DNA of 64,000 nucleotides from Erwinia billingiae Eb661 (GTDB lineage: Bacteria; Pseudomonadota; Gammaproteobacteria; Enterobacterales; Enterobacteriaceae): the NCBI RefSeq assembly GCF_000196615.1, contig NC_014306.1:4278001-4342000 (forward strand). The letters run 5' to 3'. The translations under genes were made by a program, and so were the position numbers. Below, piece after piece: positions 1 to 8,259 of this stretch (position 1 is the stretch's first letter; every line of letters begins with the position of its first letter). The notes beneath the pieces are model-generated. The model ran no database searches, was not told where the DNA came from, and was given only the letters and a program-made list of their open reading frames with translations.

Positions 1-1
1 G

Positions 2-352
2 CTGATCACCGGCGAGGAGATCCGCGCGCTGAACGTACCGGTGCTGACCAGCATCTCCAAAGGCTATCTGAAATACAGCCTTGAGCGCGAAGGGTTTGAA
101 GGTATGGCATTGCATGACACGCTGACCCTGTCCTGGCTCAGTCACCCCGAGCTGTTTACCACGGTCAATGCCCCGATCAGAGTGGTCACAGAAGGGATCA
201 CCCTTGGGCAGACGGTGCGGAAAACCACGGAGCTGGCCTCACGGTTTAACCCGTATCAGCACTGCCGCGCGCAGACCCTGTGTCTGGAAGTGGACGCCGA
301 AAAGGTGAAACAGGCTTTTCTCAGCTGTTTACGGCAGTCGGCGCAGCGTTGA
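2..352 (+). CDS. Nucleoside hydrolase, C-terminal part (5' end outside window)
   Basis: Only the last 116 codons are present; the reading frame is open from base 2 to the TGA at 350-352. The segment ALHDTLTLSWLSHPELF, followed by VTEGITLGQTV, resembles the C-terminal part of the inosine/uridine-preferring nucleoside hydrolase family. There a conserved His-Asp pair near the active site precedes a variable strand and a G-x-T-x-G-x-T-type turn. Family members hydrolyse the N-glycosidic bond of ribonucleosides in the cytoplasm to give base and ribose. The N-terminal DxDxxxDD calcium site is outside the window, so activity and substrate (pyrimidine or purine) cannot be judged. It converges on the LysR gene that ends 16 bases downstream. 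Family assignment is fairly secure; the exact member is unknown. Confidence 0.7.
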   Translation: MITGEEIRALNVPVLTSISKGYLKYSLEREGFEGMALHDTLTLSWLSHPELFTTVNAPIRVVTEGITLGQTVRKTTELASRFNPYQHCRAQTLCLEVDAEKVKQAFLSCLRQSAQR

Positions 353-368
353 GGTCGACGGCTTCGGT

Positions 369-1268
369 TTACAGCAAAGGCTTGCTGGCGATCTGCTCGC
401 TAAGAAAATCCAGGAAGCAGCTGATGCGCACCGATAAGGTGGTGTTGCGGTAGTAGACCGCGTGGATCGGGTGATGCATCTCGCGCGTCAGGTCATCCAG
501 CACGGTAACCAGCCTGCCGCTGGCGCGATCCTCGCGACTGAGAAAATCAGAGATGCGCACGATCCCCTGCCCGTAAACCGCCAGCTGCCTGAGCGTTTCC
601 CCACTGGATGCCGACATCGTCGGTTTGATTTGCAGCGGCTCTCCTTCACTCTTCCACACCGGCCAGACGTTATGACGATCTAACTGGCTGAAGCCCAGCA
701 AACGGTGATCGTCCAGATCCTCCACGCGGGTTGGCACGCCATATTTCGCCAGATAGTCCGGGCTGGCCACCAGCCGCAACCGGCTGCTGCCTAATGCCCT
801 GGCATGAATACTGGAATCCCTGAGTTCACCAATCCGGATGGCGATATCGGTCTGCTGCTCCAGCAGATCGATCACCAGATCGTCGGTATTCAGTTCAAGC
901 TGGATCAATGGATAGCGCGCGGTGAATTCGTCCAGTAACGGCACGATCACATGCAGCATAAACGGCGTGGCGGCATTCACCCGCAAGCGGCCAGAAGGGA
1001 TTTCACGACGCTGAGCAATCTGCTCCTCGGCGGTTTCGACCGAACGCAGGATCTCCCGCGCGTGCTCCAGAAATATCTGGCCCTCTTCGGTCAGGGCGAT
1101 GCGTCGGGTGGTACGGTGCAATAAGGTGGTCTGCAGCTTCTTTTCCAGCCTGCTCAACGCACGGCTGATGCCGGAAGTGGTCTGGCTCAGCTGCTCGGCG
1201 GCAGCGGTGATCGAACCGGTATCGACAACCACGACCCAGGCCCGCAGTTCTTCAAGCGTGATTTTCAA
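369..1268 (-). CDS. LysR-family transcriptional regulator
   Basis: A 299-residue LysR-type regulator. Residues about 5-64 form the winged helix-turn-helix (TAAAEQLSQTTSGISRALSR is the recognition part), and residues about 90-295 the periplasmic-binding-protein-like effector domain. The N-terminus starts directly with the typical LEELRAWVVVVDTGS helix. The start is a TTG (1266-1268) with TAAGG about six bases upstream, and I see no better ATG. It resembles the E. coli YafC/DmlR group, whose effectors are mostly unknown. It does not stand divergent from an obvious target: the sensor/haem-binding group behind it runs in the same direction and ends in a terminator at 1327-1354. Target and ligand are not known. 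Confidence 0.85.
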   Translation of the reverse strand: MKITLEELRAWVVVVDTGSITAAAEQLSQTTSGISRALSRLEKKLQTTLLHRTTRRIALTEEGQIFLEHAREILRSVETAEEQIAQRREIPSGRLRVNAATPFMLHVIVPLLDEFTARYPLIQLELNTDDLVIDLLEQQTDIAIRIGELRDSSIHARALGSSRLRLVASPDYLAKYGVPTRVEDLDDHRLLGFSQLDRHNVWPVWKSEGEPLQIKPTMSASSGETLRQLAVYGQGIVRISDFLSREDRASGRLVTVLDDLTREMHHPIHAVYYRNTTLSVRISCFLDFLSEQIASKPLL

Positions 1269-1326
1269 GGATGGCCTTAGCGAAAGTGAGCACCGGCTGA
1301 GTATATCCCAGAAACTGCGAAGGCAT

Positions 1327-1354
1327 AAAAAAAGGAGCCTCGAGGGCTCCTTTT
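1327..1354. terminator. Bidirectional rho-independent terminator
   Basis: GGAGCC (1334-1339), loop of five bases, GGCTCC (1345-1350), flanked by a run of seven A (1327-1333) and four T (1351-1354). On the minus strand the A run becomes a U tract directly after the stem, so this ends the minus-strand DUF1090 transcript that stops at 1368. Confidence 0.85.
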
Positions 1355-1367
1355 GCAGGAGCAGAGA

Positions 1368-1745
1368 TTACTTGCTCAACTGCGCCTGCGCGTCTTTTAA
1401 CTCTTCGTTAGCGCTGTCCAGTTTCTTCTGCTGTTTGGCAATTTTCTTGCTGTTGCCGCTGGCCTGCGCTTCACGCAGATCGGCTTCGCGCTCGGCGACT
1501 TTGGCCTGCTTTTCGCTGACCCTCTGTTGGCGATCGGCCAGCAGACCTTCATTAGTGCAGTGCTGATCGATCTCTTTCAGCGCTTTTTCCAGGCCCGCTT
1601 TCTGTGAACTGTTGCCATGGGCATCGGCATACTTAATTTGTTCGACAACCTCTGCGCGTTTAGCGGAGCAGCCGGTTGCCGGTTCCGCGGCCTGGGCTGA
1701 ACCCAACACCATCAGCAGCGAAGTCAGTAGAATGATTTTTTTCAT
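1368..1745 (-). CDS. DUF1090 family periplasmic protein (YqjC-like)
   Basis: A 125-residue secreted protein of the DUF1090/YqjC family. A signal peptide of about 19 residues ends in GSAQA before AEPATGCSAK. The mature protein is highly charged and almost entirely helical; its C-terminal half (KQAKVAEREADLREAQASG onward) is a likely coiled coil. Two cysteines, in ATGCSAK and DQHCTNEG, could form a disulphide, as expected for a periplasmic protein. E. coli YqjC has no settled function; it lies in a stress-related yqjCDEK cluster that is not present here. The gene follows the HbpS-like gene by 16 bases and is probably co-transcribed with it, with AGGA ahead of the ATG. Family assignment is good, role unknown. 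Confidence 0.85.
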   Translation of the reverse strand: MKKIILLTSLLMVLGSAQAAEPATGCSAKRAEVVEQIKYADAHGNSSQKAGLEKALKEIDQHCTNEGLLADRQQRVSEKQAKVAEREADLREAQASGNSKKIAKQQKKLDSANEELKDAQAQLSK

Positions 1746-1761
1746 GGTTTAGCCTTCCTCA

Positions 1762-2244
1762 TTAGCCTTTGGACACATTATCGATAGCGGCCTGAGCACA
1801 CTGCTCATCCAGATTTCCGCCTGGTGCACCACCCACGCCTACCGCGCCGATCACCTGGTCACCATCACGCAGCGGCAAACCACCAGCCAGCAACAGGAAA
1901 CCCGGGATGTCACGCATATTGGCGGCACCGGCGTTCGACTGCGCGGCTTCCATCACTTTGCCAGAGGCATTTTTCGCGCTCAGCGCGGTGAAGGCCTTCA
2001 TGCGGCTGGCTTCAACGGTGTGCGGGCCGGCGTTATCCATGCGCTGCAGGGCTTTCACGTTGCCGCCACGATCGAGGACGGTCACGCTGACGTTATATTT
2101 TTTCGCCGAACAGGACTGAATGACGGCAGACGCCAATTCATTGGCCTGCTGCAGAGAAATGTTTTTTTCAGTCAGCGACGCGGCATGTACCGGCAGTGCG
2201 CTAAAGCAGGCCAGTACGGCCAGAGCAGAAAGGGTCTTTTTCAT
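1762..2244 (-). CDS. Secreted haem-binding protein of the HbpS/GlcG family
   Basis: A 160-residue protein with a signal peptide of about 21 residues (ends in PVHA) and a single GlcG/HbpS domain (Haem_degrading family). Conserved features are the LQQANELASAVIQSC helix, the strand VSVTVLDRGGNVKALQRMD, and the closing GAVGVGGAPGGNLDEQCA motif. In Streptomyces reticuli HbpS is an extracellular haem-binding octamer that controls the sensor kinase SenS; other relatives accompany catabolic operons without known function. Here the gene lies 70 bases downstream of a sensor-kinase/response-regulator pair on the same strand, so a sensing accessory role is possible but inferred. AGGA lies eight bases before the ATG. 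Haem binding itself cannot be read from the sequence. Confidence 0.85.
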   Translation of the reverse strand: MKKTLSALAVLACFSALPVHAASLTEKNISLQQANELASAVIQSCSAKKYNVSVTVLDRGGNVKALQRMDNAGPHTVEASRMKAFTALSAKNASGKVMEAAQSNAGAANMRDIPGFLLLAGGLPLRDGDQVIGAVGVGGAPGGNLDEQCAQAAIDNVSKG

Positions 2245-2314
2245 CTCAGTATTCCTGTTTTCGGTAAGTGGACCCTATTCTGCAGGAAACGTCAGAGGCG
2301 AACTATTCGGTGGA

Positions 2315-2962
2315 TTACCCATCGTGCCTGGTAGATCTACCAGGTTCAGACAGGGTTTGCAGCCGGGCATACTGCCAGACCAGCGTTGCCAGGTTATTGA
2401 CCTCAAGGCGGGCAAAGATCGAGGCACGATGCGCTTCGGCGGTACGCGGGGAAAGCGCCAGCGTCTTAGCGATCTCTTTGGCGCTCTGCCCTTCGACCAG
2501 CAGCGCCAGCACCTCGCGCTCACGGTTCGTCAGCTGAGCAAACTTATTCTCCAACTGCTGCCGTTCCTGCCGTTGCCCGGCGCGCAGTTCGCTCTCTTTG
2601 AAGGCCTCGCTGATGCACTCAATCAGCGCATCGCTGTCGATGGGTTTGGTAAAAAACTCCCAGGCACCGTGCTGGAACGCCCGGCGGCACAGGTCGATAG
2701 TGCCGTGGCCGGTCATCAGGATCACCGGCAGCAGCGGATAGTGACGGGACGTCTCTTCCAGCCAGCTCAGCCCGCTTTTTCCCGGCATGCGGATATCCAG
2801 CAACAGGCAACCGGTCAGCGAGGGCGTGACCGACGCGTCGCTTTCAAAGGCGGCAATGCTGTCGAAGGTGTTAACCTGCCAGCCCAGCGTCTGCAACAGA
2901 AAGCTCAGGGATTCCCTGATCGACGCATCATCGTCAATCAGCCAGATAGGTGACTCGTTCAT
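2315..2962 (-). CDS. Response regulator, FixJ/NarL type
   Basis: A 215-residue two-domain response regulator. The receiver domain (residues about 5-120) has the acidic pocket DDD at 10-12, the phosphoacceptor Asp56 in LLLDIRMPGKSG, the conserved Thr in LMTGHG and Lys in FFTKPID. A linker leads to a LuxR-type helix-turn-helix (about 145-205) with LTNREREVLALLVEGQSAKEIA and SPRTAEAHRASIFARL. It resembles the FixJ/TtrR group that pairs with soluble-core sensor kinases. I chose the ATG at 2960-2962 because it forms an ATGA overlap with the kinase stop and has GGAG five bases ahead; a TTG four codons upstream is less likely. The 3' end of the gene contains an 18-base perfect palindrome (2327-2344). 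Regulon unknown. Confidence 0.9.
   Translation of the reverse strand: MNESPIWLIDDDASIRESLSFLLQTLGWQVNTFDSIAAFESDASVTPSLTGCLLLDIRMPGKSGLSWLEETSRHYPLLPVILMTGHGTIDLCRRAFQHGAWEFFTKPIDSDALIECISEAFKESELRAGQRQERQQLENKFAQLTNREREVLALLVEGQSAKEIAKTLALSPRTAEAHRASIFARLEVNNLATLVWQYARLQTLSEPGRSTRHDG
2327..2344. promoter_or_regulatory. Perfect 18-base palindrome upstream of the HbpS-like gene
   Basis: CCTGGTAGATCTACCAGG is a perfect inverted repeat without spacer. It lies inside the last codons of the response regulator and about 85 bases before the start of the HbpS-like gene on the minus strand. It has no adjacent U tract, so it is not a terminator. It could be an operator for the neighbouring response regulator. 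This is inference; the codons simply read PGRSTR. Confidence 0.35.
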
Positions 2963-4284
2963 TGCTTCTCCCAAAGCTGAAAACGCAGGTGTATGCAGGC
3001 TCCGCCAGCCTCATGGTTCGACAGGCGAATCGTCCCGTTCATGCGTAATACCAGGGTTTCCGCCAGCGTCATCCCCAGCCCGATCCCCTCGGCGCGGGTG
3101 GTGTAGAACGGCATCAGCGCCTGCTTCAGGCCCTCTTCCGAAAATCCTTTCCCGCCGTCGGTCAGCGTTATCAGCACGCTGCGATCGTCCACCCTGCAGT
3201 GTACCCGTACCCAGCCTTTGCGCTGCGCGCTCTGCGCCTGCACCGCATTGCTTAACAGATTATGCAGCACCTGCTCCAGCCACAGGCGGTCGGCGCGCAC
3301 CAGCGGTGCTGGCGTAATAAAATCGCGCTGCACGGCTATCTCGCCTTCGCGGATCTCCCGCGCCAGCAGATCCTCGACATGCCCCCACAGACGTTTCACG
3401 TCCACCGCTTCCATCTTTACTTCACGTTGTTCAAGGTGATCGCGGAAGCGCTGCAGCAGTAAGGCAATGCGCTGAGTCTGGCTTAAAGCGCCCTCAAGCG
3501 CTTTCGGCAGCAGGCTGAGATCGCCCTTGGCCACCAGCCTCTGCGCGCCCTGTAACCAGGTCTGGATGGCGGTTAGCGGCTGATTGATCTCATGCACCAT
3601 GCCCGCAGTAATTTCGCCTAGCGCGTTGAGCTGTGAATGCTGATAAAACTGCGCGCGGCGATCGGCCTGGCGCTGGCGCTGCAGCTGGTGCAGCAGCAGA
3701 ACCAGCCCACTGAGCAGCAGCGCCAGCAGTAACGAAGGCCATATTTTGACTGCCGCCCAGTTTGCCGACGCGTCAGCGGTCAGCTCAAACGGCTGGATCT
3801 CTTGCGCAAAGGTCGTCGACCAGTGCCAGATCCCGCCAGACTGCCCGCTGCCTGCAGTCAGCAGCACGTTTTCCTGCCAGCGTAGCGTCAGATGGCTGAA
3901 CTCAGCCTGCTGCAATGCCGCGGCGATGACCGGGCGGAAGTCCACCAGCTCGCGGACATTCTGCCAGGGATTATTCAGCCAGTAACGGCCATTATCCGCG
4001 AGGGTAATCCGCACTTCTTCAGAGCTTCCGCCAGGCAGGGGTTCAATGGCGACAATTTGCGGGAATTTGTGATTAAGCGCTTTGGCATCGCTGCCGGGTG
4101 AGATCAGCGGCAATACCGCCGCATTCTGCGTCAGCCGGTACGCAATCTGCAGCTCCACTTCCTGAAACGCCTTATTGAGCGCTTTCCATTGTTGATACAG
4201 CTGAATGCCGGGCACCACCATCAGCGGGATCACCATCAGCAGTAACCAGATGATCAGGCTGCGTTTTATCAGCGGAAATGTCAC
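2959..4284 (-). CDS. Membrane sensor histidine kinase
   Basis: A 441-residue sensor kinase. Transmembrane segments lie at about residues 8-29 and 182-199, enclosing a periplasmic sensor region of about 150 residues without a recognised fold. The HisKA helix carries the H-box GMVHEINQPLTAIQTW (His231), followed by N-box HNLLSNAVQAQ, G1 LTDGGKGFSEEG and G2 GIGLGMTLAE. The HEINQPL form is typical of DctB/TtrS/FixL-like kinases that partner FixJ-type regulators. I place the start at the GTG 4282-4284, preceded by AAGGA with seven bases spacing; the frame stays open to a TTG at 4342-4344, giving 461 residues. Its stop overlaps the regulator start (ATGA), so the two are translationally coupled. The signal is unknown; the HbpS-like neighbour suggests haem or redox. 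Confidence 0.88.
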   Translation of the reverse strand: MTFPLIKRSLIIWLLLMVIPLMVVPGIQLYQQWKALNKAFQEVELQIAYRLTQNAAVLPLISPGSDAKALNHKFPQIVAIEPLPGGSSEEVRITLADNGRYWLNNPWQNVRELVDFRPVIAAALQQAEFSHLTLRWQENVLLTAGSGQSGGIWHWSTTFAQEIQPFELTADASANWAAVKIWPSLLLALLLSGLVLLLHQLQRQRQADRRAQFYQHSQLNALGEITAGMVHEINQPLTAIQTWLQGAQRLVAKGDLSLLPKALEGALSQTQRIALLLQRFRDHLEQREVKMEAVDVKRLWGHVEDLLAREIREGEIAVQRDFITPAPLVRADRLWLEQVLHNLLSNAVQAQSAQRKGWVRVHCRVDDRSVLITLTDGGKGFSEEGLKQALMPFYTTRAEGIGLGMTLAETLVLRMNGTIRLSNHEAGGACIHLRFQLWEKQ

Positions 4285-4479
4285 CAGAAGATCCTTAATC
4301 AGCACATTGGCGGCAGAGTAGCCTGTATTATCGCCAGGGATCAACTAAACGGACAGAGAATAAGGGAAAGGGTAAATGTCGCGGCCATCACAAAATTGGC
4401 CGATTGCGGTTAAGTACATGTTAACTTCCGGGAGGATCCCTTAGCATAAGCCGGTTAATTAATTATCTGGAGCACTGTG

Positions 4480-5646
4480 ATGTTTAAAGGACTTTTCCCT
4501 GTTGTTTGCCTGTCTGCCGTACTGACGTTGACCTCTGCTGACGCTTTTTCTGCCCCGCCGCTGAGCAGTGAACAGATCAAGAGCGTGGTCGATGGCCAGA
4601 TTGCCCCGCTGCTTAAAGCCCAGCAGATCCCCGGCATGGCCGTGGCAGTGATCTATCAGGGTCATCCCTGGTTCTTTAATTATGGCGTGGCGGAAGTGAA
4701 AAGCGGCCGTCCGGTTTCTGCCAACACTATTTTTGAGCTGGGCTCGGTCAGCAAAACCTTCACCGGCGTGCTGGGCGGCTATGCCGTGCAGAGCGGGCTT
4801 ATCAAGCTCGACGATCCGGTGGCAAAATACAGTGCAGAATTGTCCGGCAAACAGTGGCGCGATATCACCCTGCTCAACCTCGCCACCTATACGGCGGGCG
4901 GATTGCCTCTGCAGGTGCCTGATGCGGTCACCGACCAGAAATCGCTGTGGAATTACTATCAGCAGTGGCAACCGCAGTGGAAAGCCGGAACCATGCGCAA
5001 CTATTCCAACGCCAGCATTGGCCTGTTTGGACTGTTAGCCGTGGCGAAATCCAACAGCAGCTTTGCTTCGCTGATGCAGCAGCAGGTTTTCAACCCGTTA
5101 AGCCTGACCCACACCTACCTTCGCGTGCCCGAATCCGCACAGGCTGACTACGCCTGGGGCTATAAAAATGGCCAGCCGCTGCGCGTGACGCCAGGTCCAT
5201 TGGACGAACAGGCGTACGGCGTGAAGTCCAGCGCGCAGGACATGGCGAAATTTTTACAGGCCAATATCGATCCCGACAGCCTGCCATCTGAGGACGCGGT
5301 GCTGAAAAAATCGCTGCTGACGGCGCAGAAAGGCTATTACCAGGTGGGGAATTTCCGGCAGGGACTGGGTTGGGAGATGTATGACTGGCCGACCAATCCC
5401 CAGACGATTATTGCCGACAGCGCCAATGACGTTGCCCTGAAGCCACGTGAAGTCCACGCGCTGGTGCCGGCCCGTGCGGCAACGCCCGCCAGCTGGATCC
5501 ACAAGACCGGCAGCACCAATGGTTTTGGCACTTACATTGCCTTTATCCCTGCGGAGAAGCTCGGGATTGTGATGCTGGCGAACAAGAATTACCCGAACCC
5601 GACTCGCGTGGAAGCCGCGGCGAATATTCTGCAGGCATTGCGCTGA
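4480..5646 (+). CDS. ampC: Class C beta-lactamase (AmpC family)
   Basis: A 388-residue secreted serine hydrolase of the AmpC family. A signal peptide of about 24 residues is followed by the three class C motifs in order: SVSK (catalytic Ser and Lys, near residue 89), NYSNAS (the Tyr-Ser-Asn motif) and HKTGSTNGFG (the Lys-Thr-Gly motif). Length and spacing match functional class C enzymes, so periplasmic cephalosporinase activity is likely. I prefer the ATG at 4480 with GGAG seven bases ahead over the adjacent GTG at 4477. No ampR gene stands divergent: the upstream neighbour is the sensor kinase, transcribed away. Inducibility of the classical kind is therefore not supported locally. A strong bidirectional terminator follows. 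The symbol is given for the family; orthology to the frd-linked E. coli gene is not implied. Confidence 0.88.
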   Translation: MFKGLFPVVCLSAVLTLTSADAFSAPPLSSEQIKSVVDGQIAPLLKAQQIPGMAVAVIYQGHPWFFNYGVAEVKSGRPVSANTIFELGSVSKTFTGVLGGYAVQSGLIKLDDPVAKYSAELSGKQWRDITLLNLATYTAGGLPLQVPDAVTDQKSLWNYYQQWQPQWKAGTMRNYSNASIGLFGLLAVAKSNSSFASLMQQQVFNPLSLTHTYLRVPESAQADYAWGYKNGQPLRVTPGPLDEQAYGVKSSAQDMAKFLQANIDPDSLPSEDAVLKKSLLTAQKGYYQVGNFRQGLGWEMYDWPTNPQTIIADSANDVALKPREVHALVPARAATPASWIHKTGSTNGFGTYIAFIPAEKLGIVMLANKNYPNPTRVEAAANILQALR

Positions 5647-5674
5647 GGCGTTAACCCGCCAGCGTTGACGCAAT

Positions 5675-5711
5675 AAAAAGGCCCGGACGGTTTCCTGTCC
5701 GGGCCTTTTTT
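5675..5711. terminator. Strong bidirectional terminator between ampC and parE
   Basis: GGCCCGGAC (5680-5688), eight-base loop, GTCCGGGCC (5697-5705), with AAAAA before and TTTTTT after. It serves the convergent beta-lactamase and parE transcripts. Confidence 0.95.
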
Positions 5712-5731
5712 ATATCGGCGTTAGATTACGC

Positions 5732-7621
5732 TTAGATATCCGCCGTATGGCCGTTTTCCTGCAGCCAGTTGCGGCGATCTTCCGAACGCTTTTTCGCCAG
5801 CAGCATGTCCATCACCGCCATGGTCTTCTCCACTTCATCATCTTCAACCGTCAGCTGAACCAGGCGACGGGTGTTCGGATCAAGGGTGGTTTCACGCAGC
5901 TGTAAGGGGTTCATCTCGCCCAGCCCTTTAAAGCGCTGTACGCCAGGCTTGCCCTTTTTACGCTTGAGCTGATCGAGAATACCGGCTTTCTCTTCTTCAT
6001 CCAGCGCGTAATAGACCTCTTTACCCAAATCGATTCGGTAAAGCGGCGGCATCGCCACGTAGACGTGGCCGTTTTTCACCAGCGTACGGAAGTGACGCAC
6101 AAACAGCGCGCACAGCAGCGTGGCGATATGCAAGCCATCGGAGTCCGCATCCGCAAGGATACAGATTTTGCCGTAACGCAGCTGGCTGAGATCTTCGCTG
6201 TCTGGATCGATGCCAATCGCAACCGAGATATCATGCACTTCCTGCGAGGCTAACACCTCATCCGAAGAGACTTCCCAGGTATTGAGGATCTTACCTTTCA
6301 GCGGCATGATCGCCTGATATTCACGATCGCGGGCCTGCTTGGCCGATCCGCCTGCGGAATCCCCTTCCACCAGGAACAGCTCGGTGCGGTTAAGATCCTG
6401 CGCGCTACAGTCAGCCAGTTTGCCAGGCAGTGCCGGGCCGCTGGTCAGCTTCTTACGCACCACCTTTTTGGCGGCACGCATACGCCGTTGCGCGCTGGAT
6501 ACTGCCATTTCGGCCAGTATCTCAGCGGTCTGAATATTCTGGTTCAGCCACAGGCTGAAGGCATCCTTCACCACGCCCGAAACAAAGGCTGCGCACTGAC
6601 GTGAAGACAGGCGCTCTTTGGTCTGGCCGGCAAATTGCGGATCCTGCATTTTGACCGACAGCACGTAAGCACAGCGATCCCAGATATCTTCCGCAGAAAG
6701 CTTCACGCCGCGCGGCAGGATATTGCGGTATTCGCAAAACTCACGCATCGCATCCAGCAGGCCCTGACGGAGTCCGTTGACGTGCGTCCCGCCCTGCATA
6801 GTCGGGATCAGGTTGACGTAGCTTTCGGTCAGCAGCTCGCCGCCTTCCGGCAGCCACAACAGCGCCCAATCCACCGCTTCCACATCGCCGGCGAACGCGC
6901 CGACAAATGGCCGCTCTGGCAGCGTAGGCAGACCGTTTACCGCTTCACACAGGTAATCGGTCAGGCCATCGGCATAGCACCAGGTTTGTTCGGTGTTGTT
7001 CACGTTGTCTTTGAAAACAATTTCAACGCCCGGACAGAGTACCGCTTTGGCCTTCAGCAAATGGCTGAGGCGCGAAACGGAAAATCGTGGGCTGTCGAAG
7101 AAGTTCACGTCTGGCCAGAAGCGGACGCGGGTGCCGGTGTTGCGCTTACCCACGGTGCCGGTGACGTGCAAATCTTCCACTTTATCGCCGTTCTCGAAGG
7201 CCATTTCATAGACTTCGGCATTACGGCGAACCGTCACTTCCACCCGGGTGGAAAGGGCGTTAACCACCGAGATCCCCACGCCGTGCAGGCCGCCAGAGAA
7301 CTGATAGTTTTTGTTAGAGAATTTACCGCCGGCGTGCAGACGACAGAAGATCAGCTCAACGGCTGGAACACCCTCTTCCGGGTGAATATCCACAGGCATG
7401 CCGCGGCCATCGTCGATAACTTCTAACGATTGATCGGCATGCAGGATCACTTCGACGCGTTTGGCATGGCCCGCCAGCGCCTCATCGACGCTGTTATCGA
7501 TCACTTCCTGACCTAAGTGGTTAGGACGCGATGTATCGGTGTACATCCCCGGACGGCGACGAACGGGTTCAAGGCCGCTGAGTACCTCAATGGAGTCAGC
7601 GTTATAGCTGGATTGAGTCAT
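5732..7621 (-). CDS. parE: DNA topoisomerase IV subunit B
   Basis: The 629-residue ATPase subunit of topoisomerase IV, which with ParC decatenates daughter chromosomes. The N-terminal GHKL ATPase carries RRPGMYTD, DNSVDEA and GGLHGVGISVVNAL. The transducer domain follows, then the TOPRIM domain with EGDSAGGSAKQARDREYQAI, PLKGKILN and the acidic DADSDG metal site. The C-terminus QRFKGLGEMNPLQL is typical of the GyrB/ParE family. The absence of the GyrB-specific insertion, and the length of 629 against 630 in E. coli ParE, separate it from GyrB. It is the last gene of the minus-strand nudF-yqiB-cpdA-yqiA-parE group, 53 bases after yqiA, the same order as in E. coli. Essential core gene; nothing unusual seen. 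Confidence 0.98.
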   Translation of the reverse strand: MTQSSYNADSIEVLSGLEPVRRRPGMYTDTSRPNHLGQEVIDNSVDEALAGHAKRVEVILHADQSLEVIDDGRGMPVDIHPEEGVPAVELIFCRLHAGGKFSNKNYQFSGGLHGVGISVVNALSTRVEVTVRRNAEVYEMAFENGDKVEDLHVTGTVGKRNTGTRVRFWPDVNFFDSPRFSVSRLSHLLKAKAVLCPGVEIVFKDNVNNTEQTWCYADGLTDYLCEAVNGLPTLPERPFVGAFAGDVEAVDWALLWLPEGGELLTESYVNLIPTMQGGTHVNGLRQGLLDAMREFCEYRNILPRGVKLSAEDIWDRCAYVLSVKMQDPQFAGQTKERLSSRQCAAFVSGVVKDAFSLWLNQNIQTAEILAEMAVSSAQRRMRAAKKVVRKKLTSGPALPGKLADCSAQDLNRTELFLVEGDSAGGSAKQARDREYQAIMPLKGKILNTWEVSSDEVLASQEVHDISVAIGIDPDSEDLSQLRYGKICILADADSDGLHIATLLCALFVRHFRTLVKNGHVYVAMPPLYRIDLGKEVYYALDEEEKAGILDQLKRKKGKPGVQRFKGLGEMNPLQLRETTLDPNTRRLVQLTVEDDEVEKTMAVMDMLLAKKRSEDRRNWLQENGHTADI

Positions 7622-7674
7622 CGTATAAATCTGATTGGTGGCTAAAAGTGAGAAGCCAGTCGCCGCGACTCACG

Positions 7675-8256
7675 TCAGCCGGAGGACAAGCCCAGGAAGT
7701 CGAGGATCGGGGTGAAATGGCGTTCGAATCTGATAAAAGCATGATTGCCGCCCTCTTCAACCGTCTGGCGGCAGGCACTGTAGTAGTCCAGGGCCTGACG
7801 GTAGTCGAGCACTTCATCGCCCGTTTGTTGCAGCAACCAGAGCAAATCCGGTGACTTTAACGGGTCAATCTGCATCATTTTCAGATCGTAAATATGGCGT
7901 GACTCTAACACATATTGCTGGCCGGTGTATGGGTTCTCGTTGTTGCCCAAATAATCCGCCAACAGCTCAAAAGGCCGCACCGCCGGGTTCACCACCACCG
8001 CCGGAACATGAAAGCGTTGTGACAGCCAGGTGGCGTAATAGCCGCCTAACGAAGAGCCGACAATGCCGACCTGTTCACCGGATGCAGACATCAGCCAGTT
8101 CTCCAGCATCTGCGCGGCTTCGCCAGGAAAAGCAGGGAGTTGCGGCACATGCACCTTGAGATCGGGATGGTGAGCGGCCAGCCATTCACGGAACTGGGTG
8201 GCTTTGGCTGACTGCGGGGAACTGTTAAAGCCATGCAGATAAAGTAGCGTGGCCAT
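7675..8256 (-). CDS. yqiA: Esterase YqiA
   Basis: A 193-residue single-domain alpha/beta hydrolase, the same length as E. coli YqiA. The N-terminus [17 protein letters not shown] contains the oxyanion HGF motif. The nucleophile elbow is [14 protein letters not shown] (G-x-S-x-G). The conserved [10 protein letters not shown] supplies the acid and EGGNHAF the catalytic His. YqiA hydrolyses short-chain acyl esters such as palmitoyl-CoA and p-nitrophenyl esters in vitro; its cellular substrate is unsettled. It is cytoplasmic, without a signal peptide. It starts three bases after the cpdA stop, so it is translationally coupled within the nudF-parE operon. Confidence 0.95.
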   Translation of the reverse strand: MATLLYLHGFNSSPQSAKATQFREWLAAHHPDLKVHVPQLPAFPGEAAQMLENWLMSASGEQVGIVGSSLGGYYATWLSQRFHVPAVVVNPAVRPFELLADYLGNNENPYTGQQYVLESRHIYDLKMMQIDPLKSPDLLWLLQQTGDEVLDYRQALDYYSACRQTVEEGGNHAFIRFERHFTPILDFLGLSSG

Positions 8257-8259
8257 CCG

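Noticed and set aside
2120..2953. A 277-codon plus-strand open frame opposite the response regulator
   Set aside because: The minus-strand frame encodes a complete receiver and helix-turn-helix. The plus frame is a compositional by-product without family features.
4345..4476. An AmpR-binding site or divergent ampR before the beta-lactamase
   Set aside because: The gap is short, the upstream gene is a sensor kinase, and no LysR gene is adjacent. The GGCCA/TGGCC pair at 4393-4411 is too small to argue from.
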